DNA from: Paenibacillus sinopodophylli
Lineage (GTDB): Bacteria; Bacillota; Bacilli; Paenibacillales; Paenibacillaceae
Assembly: GCF_005930355.1 (NCBI RefSeq)
Contig: NZ_VDBO01000013.1
Location: 1-64,000 of the forward strand
Length of the DNA: 64,000 nt
Reading direction: 5' to 3'
Under the pieces are notes generated by a model. It searched no databases. It had not been told where the DNA came from and saw only the letters and a list, made by a program, of their open reading frames with translations. Made by a program: the position numbers and the translations under genes. This document shows, piece after piece, positions 7,662 through 16,212 of the stretch; the first letter of the stretch is position 1; each line of letters opens with the position of its first letter.

Positions 7662-9080
7662 ATGAAAGAAAATTATTACCAAAAGGTACAGCTGCCATCT
7701 GGGCAGGTACATGTATATGCAGGACCTGAGCTATTCGCGTCCTTGGACTATAAAGTATTTGAGATGGCGAACAACAATTTGCAAATTCCGAATCAGGTGT
7801 ATATGAGCTATACACCGGATGTGCATGTTGGCGTTGGCACTTGTATTGGAACAACAGCTGTATGGAAGGCCAGTGACGGCTATGTGTCCCCGTCTATCGT
7901 CGGGAGTGACATTGGCTGCGGGATGCGCGTACAGCTAACAAGCCTCCATAAGGATGATCTGAAGGAAGTTAAGCTGCGTCGGAAGCTGGTCCGGGCAATT
8001 GAGAAGTATTTGCCTGCCGAGGAGCATGCGAGAGGTCATTTCTCGGATATTAGACTGGAGCACGTCGTGAAGAAAGGGCTGCATGGCCTTCCTAAGAAGT
8101 ATATTCCAGATGCTTATACGCCGCGGAAAGCGACCTCACTCACACATGTGGAGAGCAGTCGATTCGATTTCGATGATGAGGTGCTGGATATGTTTCCTGA
8201 GATGGTGTGGCATCGGGCTCATCGACAGCTTGGGACGCTCGGCGGCGGTAACCATTTTGTTGAAATCCAAGCGATCGAGATCGCGGAGGAGAATCGTGAA
8301 ATTGCAGAGGCTTGGGGTTTGTATGACGGTCAGATCGTCATTATGATCCATTCGGGTTCTAGGGCTTGGGGAGGAGCAGTCAGCCAATATTGCAGCACAG
8401 ATATTGCGAAGATGATGCGGCAAGAGGGAATCGGCACCGCTGATCCTAAGCTGCTCTATGCACCGCTCGCTCATCCGCTCGGTCAAACGTACGTTAACCT
8501 CATGTACTCCGCATTGAACTATGCCGTCGTGAACCGTCACTTGATTGCGTATGCGGTTCGAGAGGCATGCAAAGATATCTTCGGACCGAAGTTCGAGCTG
8601 CGCACGCTGTATGATCTCATGCATAATTACGCTTGGGGAGAGCAATTGGATGAGCAATCCTACTTCGTCCACCGCAAAGGTGCGACTAGAGCGCTGCCGG
8701 CAGGGCATCCAGATAATCCGGAGCCGTACCGCGCAACTGGGCATCCGGCACTTATCCCCGGCTCAATGGGAACCGCCTCTTACATTATGGTCGGCAGCCC
8801 CGAAGGGAAAGAGAACCATTACTCCATCTGTCATGGAGCGGGACGTATTCGCTCGCGGAATGCGACTAAGCAGCTTGTATCAGTAGAAGAGGTAGCAGCC
8901 GCGATGCGGGTAGGGACGGACGATGAAATTGTGGCGAATCAGCGCTCGATGGAGTCGCTTGTAGATGAATCGCCGCAGGCATACAAGGATGTTGATCAAA
9001 TTATTGAGAGCGTCGTAGGAGCAGGACTCGCTAAGGTTGTTGCCAAATGCAAGCCGCTCGCTGTTGTTAAAGGAACGTAA
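7662..9080 (+). CDS. rtcB: RNA-splicing ligase RtcB
   Basis: This 472-residue protein is the GTP-dependent ligase that joins RNA 2',3'-cyclic phosphate or 3'-phosphate ends to 5'-OH ends. Hallmarks are GSDIGCGM near residue 83 (Mn-binding Asp and Cys), LGTLGGGNHFVE, the IHSGSR histidine motif, IPGSMGTASYI, and CHGAGR near 391, whose histidine is guanylylated in characterised RtcB. Length is normal for bacterial RtcB. It is preceded by the leader ORF/terminator cassette and followed co-directionally by nucleotidyltransferase, Hen1 and Pnkp genes. It is therefore one of two RNA-sealing activities in the cluster. Control by attenuation is likely. Confidence 0.96.
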   Translation: MKENYYQKVQLPSGQVHVYAGPELFASLDYKVFEMANNNLQIPNQVYMSYTPDVHVGVGTCIGTTAVWKASDGYVSPSIVGSDIGCGMRVQLTSLHKDDLKEVKLRRKLVRAIEKYLPAEEHARGHFSDIRLEHVVKKGLHGLPKKYIPDAYTPRKATSLTHVESSRFDFDDEVLDMFPEMVWHRAHRQLGTLGGGNHFVEIQAIEIAEENREIAEAWGLYDGQIVIMIHSGSRAWGGAVSQYCSTDIAKMMRQEGIGTADPKLLYAPLAHPLGQTYVNLMYSALNYAVVNRHLIAYAVREACKDIFGPKFELRTLYDLMHNYAWGEQLDEQSYFVHRKGATRALPAGHPDNPEPYRATGHPALIPGSMGTASYIMVGSPEGKENHYSICHGAGRIRSRNATKQLVSVEEVAAAMRVGTDDEIVANQRSMESLVDESPQAYKDVDQIIESVVGAGLAKVVAKCKPLAVVKGT

Positions 9081-9107
9081 AATAAAAGGAAAAAGGGGTT
9101 TGGGAGA

Positions 9108-9218
9108 ATGCTAAATCAACTTGCAGAAGATCGGTTATTCTTGCACAGTCAATCATTGAGCAATCAAGCCGCCTTACAAGATAATAGCTCTATCTGCCGA
9201 ATCCGTAATCTTAAATGA
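9108..9218 (+). CDS. Small leader ORF 2 (36 aa) between rtcB and the nucleotidyltransferase
   Basis: This frame starts at ATG 9108, 27 bases after rtcB, and encodes a hydrophilic peptide (MLNQLAEDRLFLHSQSLSNQ, then ...CRIRNLK). The ribosome site is weaker than for ORF 1 (AAAAAGGGG about ten bases upstream, GGGAGA touching the ATG). Its main support is position: like ORF 1 it is followed by a stem-loop, a CCATGG-core terminator and then a repair gene. The two peptides share length, polarity and a Leu/Phe-then-Ser pattern, but no convincing identity. It may be a leader peptide or a small protein; it could also be spurious. Confidence 0.4.
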   Translation: MLNQLAEDRLFLHSQSLSNQAALQDNSSICRIRNLK

Positions 9219-9223
9219 TGGGA

Positions 9224-9266
9224 GGGCATACACACGCAGCACGAAGTACTGCGATGTTGTCTGCCC
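9224..9266 (+). promoter_or_regulatory. Leader stem-loop after ORF 2
   Basis: Outer pairing GGGCA (9224-9228) / TGCCC (9262-9266) and inner pairing GCAG (9236-9239) / CTGC (9249-9252). The intervening ACACA / TGTTGT can pair with small bulges, giving a long imperfect hairpin. It takes the same position as the stem after ORF 1. A near direct repeat, CCGTAATCTTAA and CCGTATCTTAA, flanks it. Confidence 0.5.
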
Positions 9267-9273
9267 GTATCTT

Positions 9274-9306
9274 AAGACCATGGATGAATGCATCCATGGT
9301 CTTTTC
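9274..9306 (+). terminator. Terminator/attenuator between ORF 2 and the nucleotidyltransferase
   Basis: Perfect 13-bp stem AAGACCATGGATG / CATCCATGGTCTT with a 4-nt loop, followed by TTCTT. It shares the CCATGG core with the terminator at 7592-7627. It sits inside a co-directional run, so read-through must be regulated or partial. Confidence 0.8.
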
Positions 9307-9331
9307 TTGTACGTGAAGAGGAGTGAATCGA

Positions 9332-10117
9332 ATGACAAACATACATAGTGATATTTTGCTGGAGCTGACTAGGATTGAGCAGAAGGAGAACGTCCGAATC
9401 CTATATGCCTGCGAATCTGGAAGCAGAGCATGGGGCTTTCCCTCCAAGGACAGTGACTATGATGTCCGGTTTATCTACGTCAGACCGGTTGAATGGTATT
9501 TATCGATTTTTGATAAAAGAGACGTGATCGAGCGGCCAATCAGCGACATGCTGGATATTAACGGCTGGGATCTGAGAAAAGCACTGAACCTGTTCCGCAA
9601 ATCGAACCCGCCGCTGCTGGAATGGCTGCAATCGCCGATAACGTATTACACGAAATATTCGGTTGCGGATCAGATACGTGGAATATCTCCGCTTACCTTC
9701 TCGCCGAAGTCCTGCATGTACCATTACCTCAATATGGCGAAGGGCAACTATAGAGATTATTTGCAAGGTGAGCAGGTTAAAATTAAAAAATATTTTTATG
9801 TGCTGCGCCCGATTCTAGCATGTGGCTGGATCGAAAGGTACAATACGATGCCGCCAATCGAATTCGACAAGCTTGTGGAGGCCCTTATTCCGAGAGACAG
9901 CGAGCTTGGGGTCATGGTGGAGCAGCTCTTGCGCCGCAAGAAGGCAGGCGATGAGCTCAATATGGAGCCGCGCCTCCATCCGATCAATACGTATTTAGAG
10001 GATCGTATCGTATATTTCGACCAAATCGCTTTACAGCAGAAGCCGGGTGAAGGCGCACAGGACGACCAGCTTGACGATCTGTTCCGCAGTGCACTCGATG
10101 AGGTATGGCGTTCATGA
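9332..10117 (+). CDS. YcgL-type predicted nucleotidyltransferase
   Basis: The 261-residue protein belongs to the DNA polymerase beta-like nucleotidyltransferase superfamily. The active-site pattern GSRAWG (residues 30-35) is followed by KDSDYDVRF, with acidic metal-binding residues D42 and D44. The longer C-terminal part (HYLNMAKGNYRDYL, YFYVLRPILACGW, then PIEFDKL) matches the YcgL/PF10127 group. Substrate is not established; in an RNA-repair cluster a role in adding nucleotides to damaged RNA ends is a reasonable guess. AGAGGAG supports ATG 9332. It lies 37 bases before hen1. Confidence 0.88.
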   Translation: MTNIHSDILLELTRIEQKENVRILYACESGSRAWGFPSKDSDYDVRFIYVRPVEWYLSIFDKRDVIERPISDMLDINGWDLRKALNLFRKSNPPLLEWLQSPITYYTKYSVADQIRGISPLTFSPKSCMYHYLNMAKGNYRDYLQGEQVKIKKYFYVLRPILACGWIERYNTMPPIEFDKLVEALIPRDSELGVMVEQLLRRKKAGDELNMEPRLHPINTYLEDRIVYFDQIALQQKPGEGAQDDQLDDLFRSALDEVWRS

Positions 10118-10154
10118 TGGAAGCAGTTCATTAAGAGACAAGGGGAAGATTAGA

Positions 10155-11420
10155 ATGGCTATCGTGCAATTGAAATCGACGAATCCAAATTTTTCATTCA
10201 TTATTCGCAAAAACCCACATTCCGGCATGCTGCTTCGCGCTGTCCGCAAAGGGATGGCTTACGGCTGGTATACAGACGATACAACCTTCAACGTTTATTT
10301 CAAGGATGCGGACAATGAAGTTTCCTACAAGCAGCATCGCGAAGATCAATTCGAGTACCTTAACGTTTCCAGGTACAACACGCCTCTGTTTGTGCTAAGT
10401 GCTATCAATGAGTTTTTTGCCTCGCCGCTCAAGGCACAACATACAAGCGATACGGAGCAGTATGAGCATACATTCCATATTAATATGATACATATCCAAC
10501 TGCGCCATTATATTACGTTTTTCGAAAAGCATTTGCCGGACTATTCATTCGAAGTGGTACATCAAGCGAGTAAAAGCTATTCGCTGACAATCAAGACGAG
10601 CAGATCGCTCTACGAGCTTATGCATGTCGTGAGCGTGCTTTGTTTGTTCCTGTCGATGTTCAGTGAAGAGTATATCGATATATCCGATGACATTCTTATC
10701 AAATATGTGAAAAGCATTCAAATCATCGATGCGCCATTCTATATTCGCAGCTTGTTCGCGCGCAATTTTCTGGCATCCCGGGATCGATTCAAGAAGTATA
10801 AAGCAGAGCTTGAGAAAACGGAGCGTTATGCGATCCAGCTTGCTTTCGGTGGGACGGCGCAGCAGCGAAGAAGTTATATCGGCAGTGTACTCCCGTTCGA
10901 CAAGTCCATTCTCGACGTTGGCTGCGGTGAAGGATTTTATGCGATACCGTTTGCAGCTAAGACTGAGGCAACGTATTATGCGGTCGATATTGAGGAGTCG
11001 CTGCTCGAAATTGTGCAGCGGAAGGCGAAAGCGAAGGAACTGGATAATATTGCAACCTATTCATCCATTGACCGTTTCCTGGAGTCTTACAACGGTGAGC
11101 AGGTGGATATCGTTATGACTGAGGTTATCGAGCATATGAGTCTTGATGAGGCTGGAGCATTAATCCGTCAAATATGCGCAGCGGTCGACTTTGACCAATT
11201 CGTACTGACAACTCCTAATGCGGAGTTCAATGCATACTACGAGCTGAGTGACTTTAGGCATGATGATCATAAATGGGAGCTCGGTCGTGAGGCATTCGAG
11301 CAGTGGCTGCTGGAAGAGCTGCGGACACAAAACGTCGATTGTCAGTTTGTTGCCATCGGCGACGGGGTGAACGGCGTCCAAACGACGCAGGGTGCAATAT
11401 TGAAGAGAAGGAGGGAGTAG
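10155..11420 (+). CDS. hen1: Hen1-type RNA 3'-terminal 2'-O-methyltransferase
   Basis: The 421-residue protein has the bacterial Hen1 layout. An N-terminal ~240-residue domain (FSFIIRKNPHSGM, GMAYGWYTDD) activates the Pnkp ligase in studied systems. A C-terminal SAM methyltransferase follows, with motif I DVGCGEGFYA near residue 254 and the metal-binding EVIEH near 321. Family members methylate the ribose 2'-OH at the break before sealing, so the repaired RNA resists the same nuclease. It is directly followed by pnkp, whose start is five bases after its stop. ATG 10155 is chosen because homology starts there and GGGGAAG precedes it. Confidence 0.95.
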   Translation: MAIVQLKSTNPNFSFIIRKNPHSGMLLRAVRKGMAYGWYTDDTTFNVYFKDADNEVSYKQHREDQFEYLNVSRYNTPLFVLSAINEFFASPLKAQHTSDTEQYEHTFHINMIHIQLRHYITFFEKHLPDYSFEVVHQASKSYSLTIKTSRSLYELMHVVSVLCLFLSMFSEEYIDISDDILIKYVKSIQIIDAPFYIRSLFARNFLASRDRFKKYKAELEKTERYAIQLAFGGTAQQRRSYIGSVLPFDKSILDVGCGEGFYAIPFAAKTEATYYAVDIEESLLEIVQRKAKAKELDNIATYSSIDRFLESYNGEQVDIVMTEVIEHMSLDEAGALIRQICAAVDFDQFVLTTPNAEFNAYYELSDFRHDDHKWELGREAFEQWLLEELRTQNVDCQFVAIGDGVNGVQTTQGAILKRRRE

Positions 11421-11425
11421 CAGCT

Positions 11426-14011
11426 ATGGAAATAAGAACGAGGGTACATACCGTCTTTATGCTGATTGGCTCAACGGAATGCGGTAAAACGACATTTGCA
11501 AACGAAGTGCTGCTGCCGCAGCTGCGTTTTCAAGATGAGTCCAAAGGCGTCAATACCAATGTGCAATATATTTCTTCTGACAGCATACGGCAGGAGCTGC
11601 TCGGCGGAGATTATGATAAATACGATCAAGTCATGCTCGAGGCGAGTGATCAGGCATTTAAGCTGTTGTTCGATAAGTTGCGCTACGTGACCAGCTATCC
11701 AATTAATGCTGAATTTGTCGTAGTTGATACGACGGGGCTGTCGGAGGATTTCCGGGCAAGAGTAAGGGAAGTGGTGAAGGAAAACAACTACAATCTGGAG
11801 GTCATTCTGTTCGATTATAGGAAGCGGGATGATTATTACGCATCGGATCGCTCGAAGAAGCTGATTACGAGCCACATCAACCGCCTGCGCAAAGAGGTGC
11901 TGGGTTCGCTGTCACGGGAGCGGTACGCAAAAATTCACAAAGTTCGGGCTAAAGATTTCTATTCCCCCATCGAGGGAAAAGCGAATCTAGATTATACGGT
12001 AGTGATTGAGGATGTCGATGACTATTTGTCGACAGTATTGCCGCAAGGCCAAAAGACGATTATCGTAGGCGATGTCCACGAATGTGTGGATGAGCTGAAG
12101 GCACTGCTTATCAGTTATGGTTTTCAAATCGATGGAGAGAAGCTGCTGGAGACGAGCAAGACCGCAGGTACGAAAGTGCTTCTGGTTGGCGACTGGATTG
12201 ATAAGGGGAGCCAAACAAAGGCAATCATCGATTTCTTACACACGAACAAGGAGCAGTTTCTGTTCGTACTGGGCAATCATGAGAATTTCGTCTACAAGTA
12301 TATGCGTGGGGAAATAAAGGGTGTAGAGGAGGAGCTGCTTCATGCCTACTTCGATTCGACAGAGGTGCTGAAGGCTGACGAGCATTTGCTCGGGAGGTTC
12401 AATGAACTCGTAGCATTGTCGAGGCCGTTCTACCGAATGATAGGCAATAGCACGCCATCCTACTATGTAACGCATGCTCCTTGCGAGAATAAATATATCG
12501 GAAAGCTGGATTCGAACTCTATAAGGCATCAGCGCAATTTCCGAATCGACCGTTCGGCACCGATTCAGGAGCAGCTTCATTTCTTGAAACGAGATGCAAC
12601 AGCTAACCATCCGTATCACGTATTCGGACACATTGCAGCTAAAAACACTTTCCGTATTAAAAATAAAATCCATCTGGATTCCGGCGCAGTTCACGGCAAT
12701 CTGTTGTCGTCGGTGACCCTTTCTGTGAAGCCTTTCTTCAAGTCTCAGAAATCAGTTCATGCAGCAATGACGGAAGAGCTGCCTACGCTTTTTAAGGATG
12801 ATCGCAAGGTGTCCTTGCAGGAGCTTGGCGAGGATGATACCCGCAGGCTTGCGTACTGCTCGAGCAACAAGATTAACTTTATATCCGGTACGATGGCACC
12901 TGCGGACAAAGACGAAGCTGCTCAGGAGCTGGAGTCGCTGCGCAAAGGCTTGGCGTATTTCAAGGAGCGCGGTGCCAAGGATGTTGTCCTCCAGCCGAAA
13001 TACATGGGCTCAAGATGCAATGTTTATCTGCATAAGGATGTGGAGCAATGCTTCGCTGTAAGCCGAAATGGCTACCAGATTAAGAAGCTTGATCTGACGG
13101 CGGTCTATGAGAAGCTGTTTGAGCGGTTCGGCAGCTATATGCGGGAAAATAACATTGCCATGCTGCTGCTCGACGGAGAACTGCTGCCGTGGCAGGCACT
13201 CGGCGAGGGGCTAATTGACAAGCAATTCAAACCGATCGAGAGGGCGCTAGATACGGAGCTTGCCTTCCTGAAGGAGAATGGCTTCGAGGAGGCTTATGAT
13301 AAGCTGATCGCTGCTTACCAAGAAAGCGGCTTTGAGAAGGATCAACACCACTTGACTAAGGCAACGATCAATGAGAAATATGGGCTGCATATCTATCAGA
13401 ATTATAAGTATGTCCACGAGATTATGGAGAAACATGTTCCACTTAGCGTGCATCAAAGTGCTCATGCGACGTACAAGAGGCAGCTAGAGTTGTATGCAGA
13501 GAGCGGAGAGCTTGCTTATAAGCCGTTTTCTTTACTCAAAATCGTCTATGCAGATGGCAGCGAATCACTTCCTGATTGGGCAACCTCGGATATGTACCGG
13601 TTCCTCTCGGATGATGATTTCGTTACTCTTTCGCTGGAAGAAGCCGATAGCTTCGATCGGGCTGAGCAATATTTCCGTACGCTGACCGTGGACAATCACA
13701 TGGAGGGTGTCGTCATTAAACCGGAGCGCCCGCTGCCATACACGGTTCCATATATGAAGGTACGCAATAAGGATTATATGTCCATTATATATGGGTACGA
13801 CTATCAGTTCCCTCATAAGTACAGCAAGCTAATTAAGCAGAAGAGCATTGCGATGAAGCTGCGTACCTCATTCAATGAATATAAGCTTGCGCAGAGCATG
13901 CTCGCGGTTCCTTTCGCAGAGATCGCGACGGATAACGAGACTTACACAGGAGCTGTCGCGAATCTGTTGTTCGAGGTAGCGAAAGAGAAGGAAATTGATC
14001 CACGCCTTTAA
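11426..14011 (+). CDS. pnkp: Polynucleotide kinase-phosphatase-ligase Pnkp
   Basis: This 861-residue three-domain RNA end-healing and sealing enzyme is complete. The 5'-OH kinase carries P-loop GSTECGKT (residues 15-22). The central metallophosphatase has GDVHE near 213, GDWIDKG near 255 and GNHE near 283, and would remove 2',3'-cyclic phosphate. The C-terminal adenylyltransferase has KYMGSR near 524 (AMP-acceptor lysine), EGVVIKP near 760 and MKVRNKD near 777. Bacterial Pnkp seals poorly without Hen1, the gene immediately upstream. Classic targets are tRNAs cut by ribotoxins. It ends the operon, with a terminator at 14049. Confidence 0.97.
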   Translation: MEIRTRVHTVFMLIGSTECGKTTFANEVLLPQLRFQDESKGVNTNVQYISSDSIRQELLGGDYDKYDQVMLEASDQAFKLLFDKLRYVTSYPINAEFVVVDTTGLSEDFRARVREVVKENNYNLEVILFDYRKRDDYYASDRSKKLITSHINRLRKEVLGSLSRERYAKIHKVRAKDFYSPIEGKANLDYTVVIEDVDDYLSTVLPQGQKTIIVGDVHECVDELKALLISYGFQIDGEKLLETSKTAGTKVLLVGDWIDKGSQTKAIIDFLHTNKEQFLFVLGNHENFVYKYMRGEIKGVEEELLHAYFDSTEVLKADEHLLGRFNELVALSRPFYRMIGNSTPSYYVTHAPCENKYIGKLDSNSIRHQRNFRIDRSAPIQEQLHFLKRDATANHPYHVFGHIAAKNTFRIKNKIHLDSGAVHGNLLSSVTLSVKPFFKSQKSVHAAMTEELPTLFKDDRKVSLQELGEDDTRRLAYCSSNKINFISGTMAPADKDEAAQELESLRKGLAYFKERGAKDVVLQPKYMGSRCNVYLHKDVEQCFAVSRNGYQIKKLDLTAVYEKLFERFGSYMRENNIAMLLLDGELLPWQALGEGLIDKQFKPIERALDTELAFLKENGFEEAYDKLIAAYQESGFEKDQHHLTKATINEKYGLHIYQNYKYVHEIMEKHVPLSVHQSAHATYKRQLELYAESGELAYKPFSLLKIVYADGSESLPDWATSDMYRFLSDDDFVTLSLEEADSFDRAEQYFRTLTVDNHMEGVVIKPERPLPYTVPYMKVRNKDYMSIIYGYDYQFPHKYSKLIKQKSIAMKLRTSFNEYKLAQSMLAVPFAEIATDNETYTGAVANLLFEVAKEKEIDPRL

Positions 14012-14048
14012 AGAAATTCAACCTATAAAGCCAATAAATCATATGATC

Positions 14049-14077
14049 AAACCTTCCATTCTGGGAGGTTTTTTTGT
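14049..14077 (+). terminator. Terminator after pnkp
   Basis: Inverted repeat AAACCTTCC / GGGAGGTTT with a TTTTTTT tract, 38 nt after the pnkp stop. The 112-bp repeat array begins right after its T-tract. Confidence 0.85.
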
Positions 14078-14088
14078 TTTTTAGGAGA

Positions 14089-14350
14089 TGATGCGAAGCT
14101 AAAGATGGTTGCTGTAAGCGCATATGTGCTCCTACAGCAGCCAAGTAGCCATAAATAGTGTGCTGTAAGCGCAAATATGCGCTTATGGAGTTGAAATGGC
14201 GTAGAAGAGAGCTCGAAAGGAAGCTGTAAGCGCATATGTGCTCCTACAGCAGCCAAGTAGCCGTAAAGAGTGTGCTGTAAGCGCATATGTGTGATTATGG
14301 TGTCGAAATGTCGTAGAAGAGAGCTCGAACGGAAGCTGTAAGCGCAATTT
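14089..14350 (+). repeat. 112-bp tandem repeat array with hairpins
   Basis: GCTGTAAGCGCA recurs at 14111, 14223 and 14335, an exact 112-bp period giving just over two units. Each unit holds a hairpin (GCTGTAAGCGCATATG ... CTCCTACAGC), the words AGCCAAGTAGCC and AGTGTGCTGTAAGCGCA, a second weaker dyad, and GTAGAAGAGAGCTCGAA. The upstream edge (GCGAAGCTAAAGATGG) matches the single copy at 411. No protein-coding sense was found. This fills most of the 500-base gap between pnkp and speD. Confidence 0.88.
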
Positions 14351-14357
14351 GTTCTTC

Positions 14358-14401
14358 AAATATAGGAAAGTATAAGATTTCGCCATCCTTTCTTTATATT
14401 T
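14358..14401. repeat. Hairpin module of the dispersed ~100-bp repeat (partial copy)
   Basis: AAATATAGGAAAG (14358-14370) is nearly complementary to CTTTCTTTATATTT at the other end. The sequence between matches copies at 44863 and 59826 (ATTTCGCCATCC). The GC-rich second module seen elsewhere is missing or decayed here. Confidence 0.75.
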
Positions 14402-14513
14402 CAATGAAGAGCAGCGTGAAAGCATCATGCTATTTTTAATGCAAATTTAGGTTTTACCGCATCGGTCTTTGGGTAAAAGGAAATAGTAGTTATTGAAAGG
14501 GGAGGACATTCGA

Positions 14514-15323
14514 TTGAAACTAACGCCAGAACAGCGCATTCAACTGCATGGCTTCAATAACTTAACGAAGTCGCTTAGCTTTAATATGTACGATGTTTGC
14601 TATACGAGGACGAAAGAAGAGCGCGAAGCTTATATCGCTTATATTGATGAGCAGTACAATTCAGATAGGCTGACCAAAATATTAAACACCGTATCCGACA
14701 TCATCGGGGCGTACGTGCTCAACATTGCTAAGCAGGACTATGAGCCGCAAGGAGCAAGCGTAACGCTGCTCGTTTCGGAAGGCCCAGTCATCGGCGGTCC
14801 TAATGAATCATTCGAGGAATCACCAGGGCCGCTGCCTGATACAGTCGTGATGCATCTGGACAAGAGCCATATAACGGTACATACGTACCCGGAATACCAT
14901 CCGAATGAAGGTATCAGCACGTTCCGAGCAGATATAGACGTTTCTACATGCGGAGAGATATCACCGCTTAAAGCACTTAATTATTTGATCCATTCCTTCG
15001 ACACGGACATCATGACGCTTGATTATCGAGTGCGAGGCTTCACGCGTGACATTAACGGGCATAAGCTGTTTATTGACCATGATATCAACTCGATTCAAAA
15101 TTACATACCGAAGGAAGAATGCCTTTTGTATGACATGATAGACGTTAATATTTATCAAGAAAATGTCTTTCATACGAAATGCAAGCTGAAGCAGTTTGAC
15201 CTGAACAATTACTTATTCGGCTATACGAAGGATTCATTAACCAATCAGGAGCAAGAGGAAATTACGCGCAGATTGAAAACTGAAATGGACGAAATCTTTT
15301 ACGGAAAAAATATAAGGAGCTGA
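14514..15323 (+). CDS. speD: S-adenosylmethionine decarboxylase proenzyme SpeD
   Basis: The 269-residue proenzyme belongs to the long (E. coli-type) SpeD class. LDKSHITVHTYPE contains the self-cleavage site between K117 and S118, which creates the pyruvoyl cofactor. DVSTCGEISPLKALNYL carries the conserved cysteine. It makes decarboxylated SAM, the aminopropyl donor for spermidine. I use the TTG at 14514 because AAAGGGGAGG lies eight bases before it; an upstream TTG at 14493 overlaps that site. An inverted repeat TTTTACC/GGGTAAAA lies in the leader (about 14453-14478). The SDR gene starts a few bases downstream. Confidence 0.95.
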   Translation: MKLTPEQRIQLHGFNNLTKSLSFNMYDVCYTRTKEEREAYIAYIDEQYNSDRLTKILNTVSDIIGAYVLNIAKQDYEPQGASVTLLVSEGPVIGGPNESFEESPGPLPDTVVMHLDKSHITVHTYPEYHPNEGISTFRADIDVSTCGEISPLKALNYLIHSFDTDIMTLDYRVRGFTRDINGHKLFIDHDINSIQNYIPKEECLLYDMIDVNIYQENVFHTKCKLKQFDLNNYLFGYTKDSLTNQEQEEITRRLKTEMDEIFYGKNIRS

Positions 15324-15329
15324 TTGATT

Positions 15330-16199
15330 ATGCCTAATTCCGCATCGAAAAGCCAAGTAAACCCGCCTCAGCATCAAAGCCGTCAACCAGGTATCGAAGC
15401 TGAGATGAACCCGCTTCCCATCTACGAATCGGATACGTACAAAGCTGCAGGCAAGCTCAAAGGAAAAACAGCAATCATCACGGGAGGAGACAGCGGTATT
15501 GGCCGAGCTGTAGCCGTAGCCTATGCCAAGGAAGGCGCCGACGTTGTTATCGTTTACTTGAATGAACATGGGGATGCGAACAAAACGAAGGAAGTGGTAG
15601 AGAAGGCCGGTGTGAAATGTTTGCTGATTGCTGGCGACGTGGGGGATGAAGATTTTTGCAAGAGCGTAATTGATCAGACGATTAAAGAATTCGGCAAGCT
15701 TGACGTCCTCGTCAACAACGCAGCGGAGCAGCATGTGCAGCAGAACCTTGAGGACATCACATCTGAGCAACTGGTAGCTACATTCCGTACGAATGTATTC
15801 AGTATGTTCTACCTGACCATCGTGGCGCTGCCGCATCTGAAAGCTTCGAGCTCTATTATCAATACAGCTTCGATTACTGCATACCGCGGCAATCCAACCT
15901 TGATCGACTATTCAGCCACAAAGGGGGCAATCGTCTCCTTCACGCGAGCGTTGTCCGTCAATATAGCCGAGCAAGGCATTCGGGTAAACGGAGTCGCACC
16001 AGGTCCCATCTGGACGCCACTTATTCCTGCGACATTCGATAATCAGGCGGTAGCGGAATTCGGCTCCGATACACCGATGAAAAGGCCGGGACAGCCGCAT
16101 GAGCTCGCGGCTGCTTATGTCTACTTGGCATGCGATGATTCCAGTTATATGACTGGGCAATTCCTACACATAAATGGCGGCGAGGTCGTAAACGGATAA
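15330..16199 (+). CDS. SDR-family oxidoreductase, general stress protein 39-like
   Basis: The 289-residue short-chain dehydrogenase/reductase has a ~40-residue N-terminal extension rich in Gln and Pro. This is followed by the NAD(P)-binding GGDSGIGRAVAVAYAKEG, NNAAEQ, the catalytic ITAYRG...YSATKGA (Tyr-x-x-x-Lys) and a C-terminal VNGVAPGPIWTPL. The extension and DSGIGRA motif are typical of GSP39/YhxC-type SDRs induced by general stress in bacilli. The substrate is unknown. ATG 15330 follows AAGGAG and lies six bases past the speD stop, so the two are probably co-transcribed. Confidence 0.92.
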   Translation: MPNSASKSQVNPPQHQSRQPGIEAEMNPLPIYESDTYKAAGKLKGKTAIITGGDSGIGRAVAVAYAKEGADVVIVYLNEHGDANKTKEVVEKAGVKCLLIAGDVGDEDFCKSVIDQTIKEFGKLDVLVNNAAEQHVQQNLEDITSEQLVATFRTNVFSMFYLTIVALPHLKASSSIINTASITAYRGNPTLIDYSATKGAIVSFTRALSVNIAEQGIRVNGVAPGPIWTPLIPATFDNQAVAEFGSDTPMKRPGQPHELAAAYVYLACDDSSYMTGQFLHINGGEVVNG

Positions 16200-16212
16200 C
16201 GGCTAGCTTATC

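Noticed and set aside
8136..8744. Long antisense frame (202 codons) inside rtcB
   Set aside because: It is the mirror of a strongly conserved gene; its translation is Cys/Arg/Ser-rich with no family pattern or ribosome site.
14111..14350. CRISPR array
   Set aside because: The 112-bp period, long near-identical units and lack of unique spacers or cas genes rule it out.
15237..15836. Antisense frame (199 codons) over speD and the SDR gene
   Set aside because: It covers parts of two clear genes on the other strand and has no plausible start context.
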